Assembly (NCBI RefSeq): GCF_009455635.1
Contig: NZ_QPER01000001.1
Span: 3,472,001 to 3,536,000, forward strand
Reading direction: 5' to 3'
Source of the DNA: Paraburkholderia agricolaris
GTDB taxonomy: Bacteria > Pseudomonadota > Gammaproteobacteria > Burkholderiales > Burkholderiaceae
Length of the DNA: 64,000 nucleotides
Shown here: positions 62,790 through 64,000 of the stretch, piece after piece
How positions within the stretch are numbered: the first letter of the stretch is position 1
Layout: the number at the start of each line of letters is the position of its first letter
Translations under genes and position numbers: made by a program
The notes under the pieces: model-generated
Databases searched by the model: none
Seen by the model: only the letters and a program-made list of their open reading frames with translations
What the model was told of the DNA's origin: nothing

Positions 62790-64000
62790 TTACTTCGTGG
62801 AAACGGGCCGCACCGCCGCCGCAGCCTGTTTCGCCCGCGCGCGGGCTTCGTCGACCGTTTCGCCAGTGGCGAGCGCCACACCCATCCGGCGCTTGACGAA
62901 ACTCTCCGGTTTGCCGAACAGACGCAGATCCGCATTCGGTACAGCCAATGCCGCGGCAACACCTTCGAAAGCGATCGCCGTTTCGTCCAGACCGCCGTAA
63001 ATCACCGCCGACGCGCCCGGTGCCCGCAGCGACGTATCCACCGGCAAGCCGAGAATCGCGCGCGCATGCAGTTCGAACTCCGAGAAGCGTTGCGAGCACA
63101 GCGTGACCAGACCGGTATCGTGCGGACGCGGACTGACTTCCGAAAACCATACGTCATCGCCGCGCACGAAAAGTTCCACGCCGAACAGGCCCCTGCCGCC
63201 CAATGCCGCAGTCACCTTGTGCGCCACTTCGCGCGAACGTTCCAGCGCAAGCGGGCTCATCGACTGGGGCTGCCACGATTCGACGTAGTCGCCCGCCACC
63301 TGCACGTGACCGATCGGATCGCAGAAATACGTGCTGACTGCGCCGCTCGCCGGATCGATCGCGCGCACGGTCAGTTGCGTGATTTCGTATTCGAAGTCGA
63401 TAAAGCCCTCGACGATCACCCGGCCGTGATTCACGCGGCCACCCGCCATCGCATATTGCCAGGCGGGTTCGACATCCGCGTCGCTCTTCAGCACCGACTG
63501 GCCCTTGCCGGACGACGACATCACCGGCTTCACGACGCACGGATAGCCGACCTTGGCAATGCCCGCGCGCAGTTCCTCAAGCGAATCGGCGAACGCGTAC
63601 GGCGAGGTCGGCAGGCCGAGTTCCTCAGCAGCCAGACGGCGGATGCCTTCACGGTTCATGGTGAGTTGCGTGGCGCGCGCGGTCGGAATCACTTCGGCGA
63701 GGCCGTCGGTTTCGATGGCGGCGAGTGCGTCCGTTGCGATCGCCTCGATCTCGGGGACGATCAGGTGCGGGCGCTCCTGCTCCACCAGCGCGCGCAACGC
63801 GGCGCGGTCGGTCATGTCGATCATGTGCGAGCGATGCGCGACCTGATGACCCGGCGCATTCGGATAACGGTCGACGGCGATCACTTCGACGCCCAGCCGT
63901 TGCAGCGCGATGATCACTTCCTTGCCGAGTTCGCCGGCGCCGAGCAGCATGACGCGCGTGGCGGATTCAGAAAGAGGTGTGCCGATCCGTTGGCCGATCT
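62790..64000 (-). CDS. purT: Formate-dependent GAR transformylase, 5'-truncated by the window edge
   Basis: This ATP-grasp enzyme makes formyl-GAR from formate, ATP and GAR in purine synthesis. The visible 403 residues include [36 protein letters not shown] (ATP loop), [22 protein letters not shown] and [13 protein letters not shown]. The frame continues upstream of ATG 63950 to the window edge ([14 protein letters not shown]), matching the family's N-terminus, so the true start lies beyond 64000. The product is the substrate-side partner of PurD in the same pathway. Confidence 0.94.
   Translation of the reverse strand, partial: IGQRIGTPLSESATRVMLLGAGELGKEVIIALQRLGVEVIAVDRYPNAPGHQVAHRSHMIDMTDRAALRALVEQERPHLIVPEIEAIATDALAAIETDGLAEVIPTARATQLTMNREGIRRLAAEELGLPTSPYAFADSLEELRAGIAKVGYPCVVKPVMSSSGKGQSVLKSDADVEPAWQYAMAGGRVNHGRVIVEGFIDFEYEITQLTVRAIDPASGAVSTYFCDPIGHVQVAGDYVESWQPQSMSPLALERSREVAHKVTAALGGRGLFGVELFVRGDDVWFSEVSPRPHDTGLVTLCSQRFSEFELHARAILGLPVDTSLRAPGASAVIYGGLDETAIAFEGVAAALAVPNADLRLFGKPESFVKRRMGVALATGETVDEARARAKQAAAAVRPVSTK

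Overview
The window is high-GC chromosomal DNA from a member of the Burkholderiaceae, most like Paraburkholderia or Burkholderia. The evidence for this is the purD-hemF-nadD-rsfS-rlmH-maf-rng block, polyhydroxybutyrate genes (a PHB-depolymerase-type esterase and a phasin), RdgC, a WaaL/MsbA/WaaE-type lipopolysaccharide cluster and a small Csu-type fimbrial operon. These assignments come from reading the protein sequences; no database search was run. purD runs off the left edge and purT off the right edge.

Layout. 1-6.0 kb: a co-directional housekeeping block for purine and haem synthesis, NAD synthesis, ribosome silencing, 23S rRNA methylation, a Maf pyrophosphatase and RNase G. 6.0-9.0 kb: a LysR gene remnant, then a tightly overlapped arsenic operon (arsR-acr3-arsC-arsH) behind a clear palindromic operator. 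9.2-11.6 kb: a ribbon-helix-helix regulator, an esterase and a phasin. 11.6-14.3 kb: a small MscS channel and a PAS-GGDEF-EAL signalling protein. 14.6-18.3 kb: a LysR regulator facing a Rieske oxygenase-rubredoxin-rubredoxin reductase group. 18.4-23.5 kb: free methionine sulfoxide reductase, a tandem Mop protein, an NlpC/P60 lipoprotein, a VOC protein and an MFS transporter. 24.0-29.3 kb: a four-gene Csu-type chaperone-usher operon plus a convergent miniature SCPU-like protein. 29.4-31.2 kb: two transglutaminase-like proteins.

31.5-37.7 kb is an accessory island with visibly lower GC. It holds a frameshifted glycosyltransferase and a Sec-exported RHS/YD-repeat protein. The RHS gene is translationally coupled (TGATG) to the first of at least six copies, intact or broken, of a ~91-residue protein family. 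The copies are embedded in duplicated blocks with different offsets. This looks like an RHS-linked candidate immunity or accessory gene array still being reshuffled, and it is the most interesting part of the window.

37.7-41.2 kb: a membrane protein fused to a permuted papain-like domain, a small secreted protein, RdgC beside a 15-bp perfect inverted repeat, and a hypothetical protein. 41.2-48.7 kb: lipopolysaccharide genes (two paralogous glycosyltransferases, an O-antigen-ligase-type protein, a heptosyltransferase-type enzyme, MsbA and a WaaE-type transferase). 48.7-54.4 kb: dnaE, trhO and gluQ. 54.7-56.5 kb: an AT-richer three-gene cassette of unrecognised exported and membrane proteins. 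56.6-64 kb: RhlE helicase with a possible attenuator leader, an aldehyde dehydrogenase paired with a TPP-dependent enzyme, an MliC-type protein, a small lipoprotein and purT. No tRNA, rRNA, CRISPR array, IS element or replication origin was identified.
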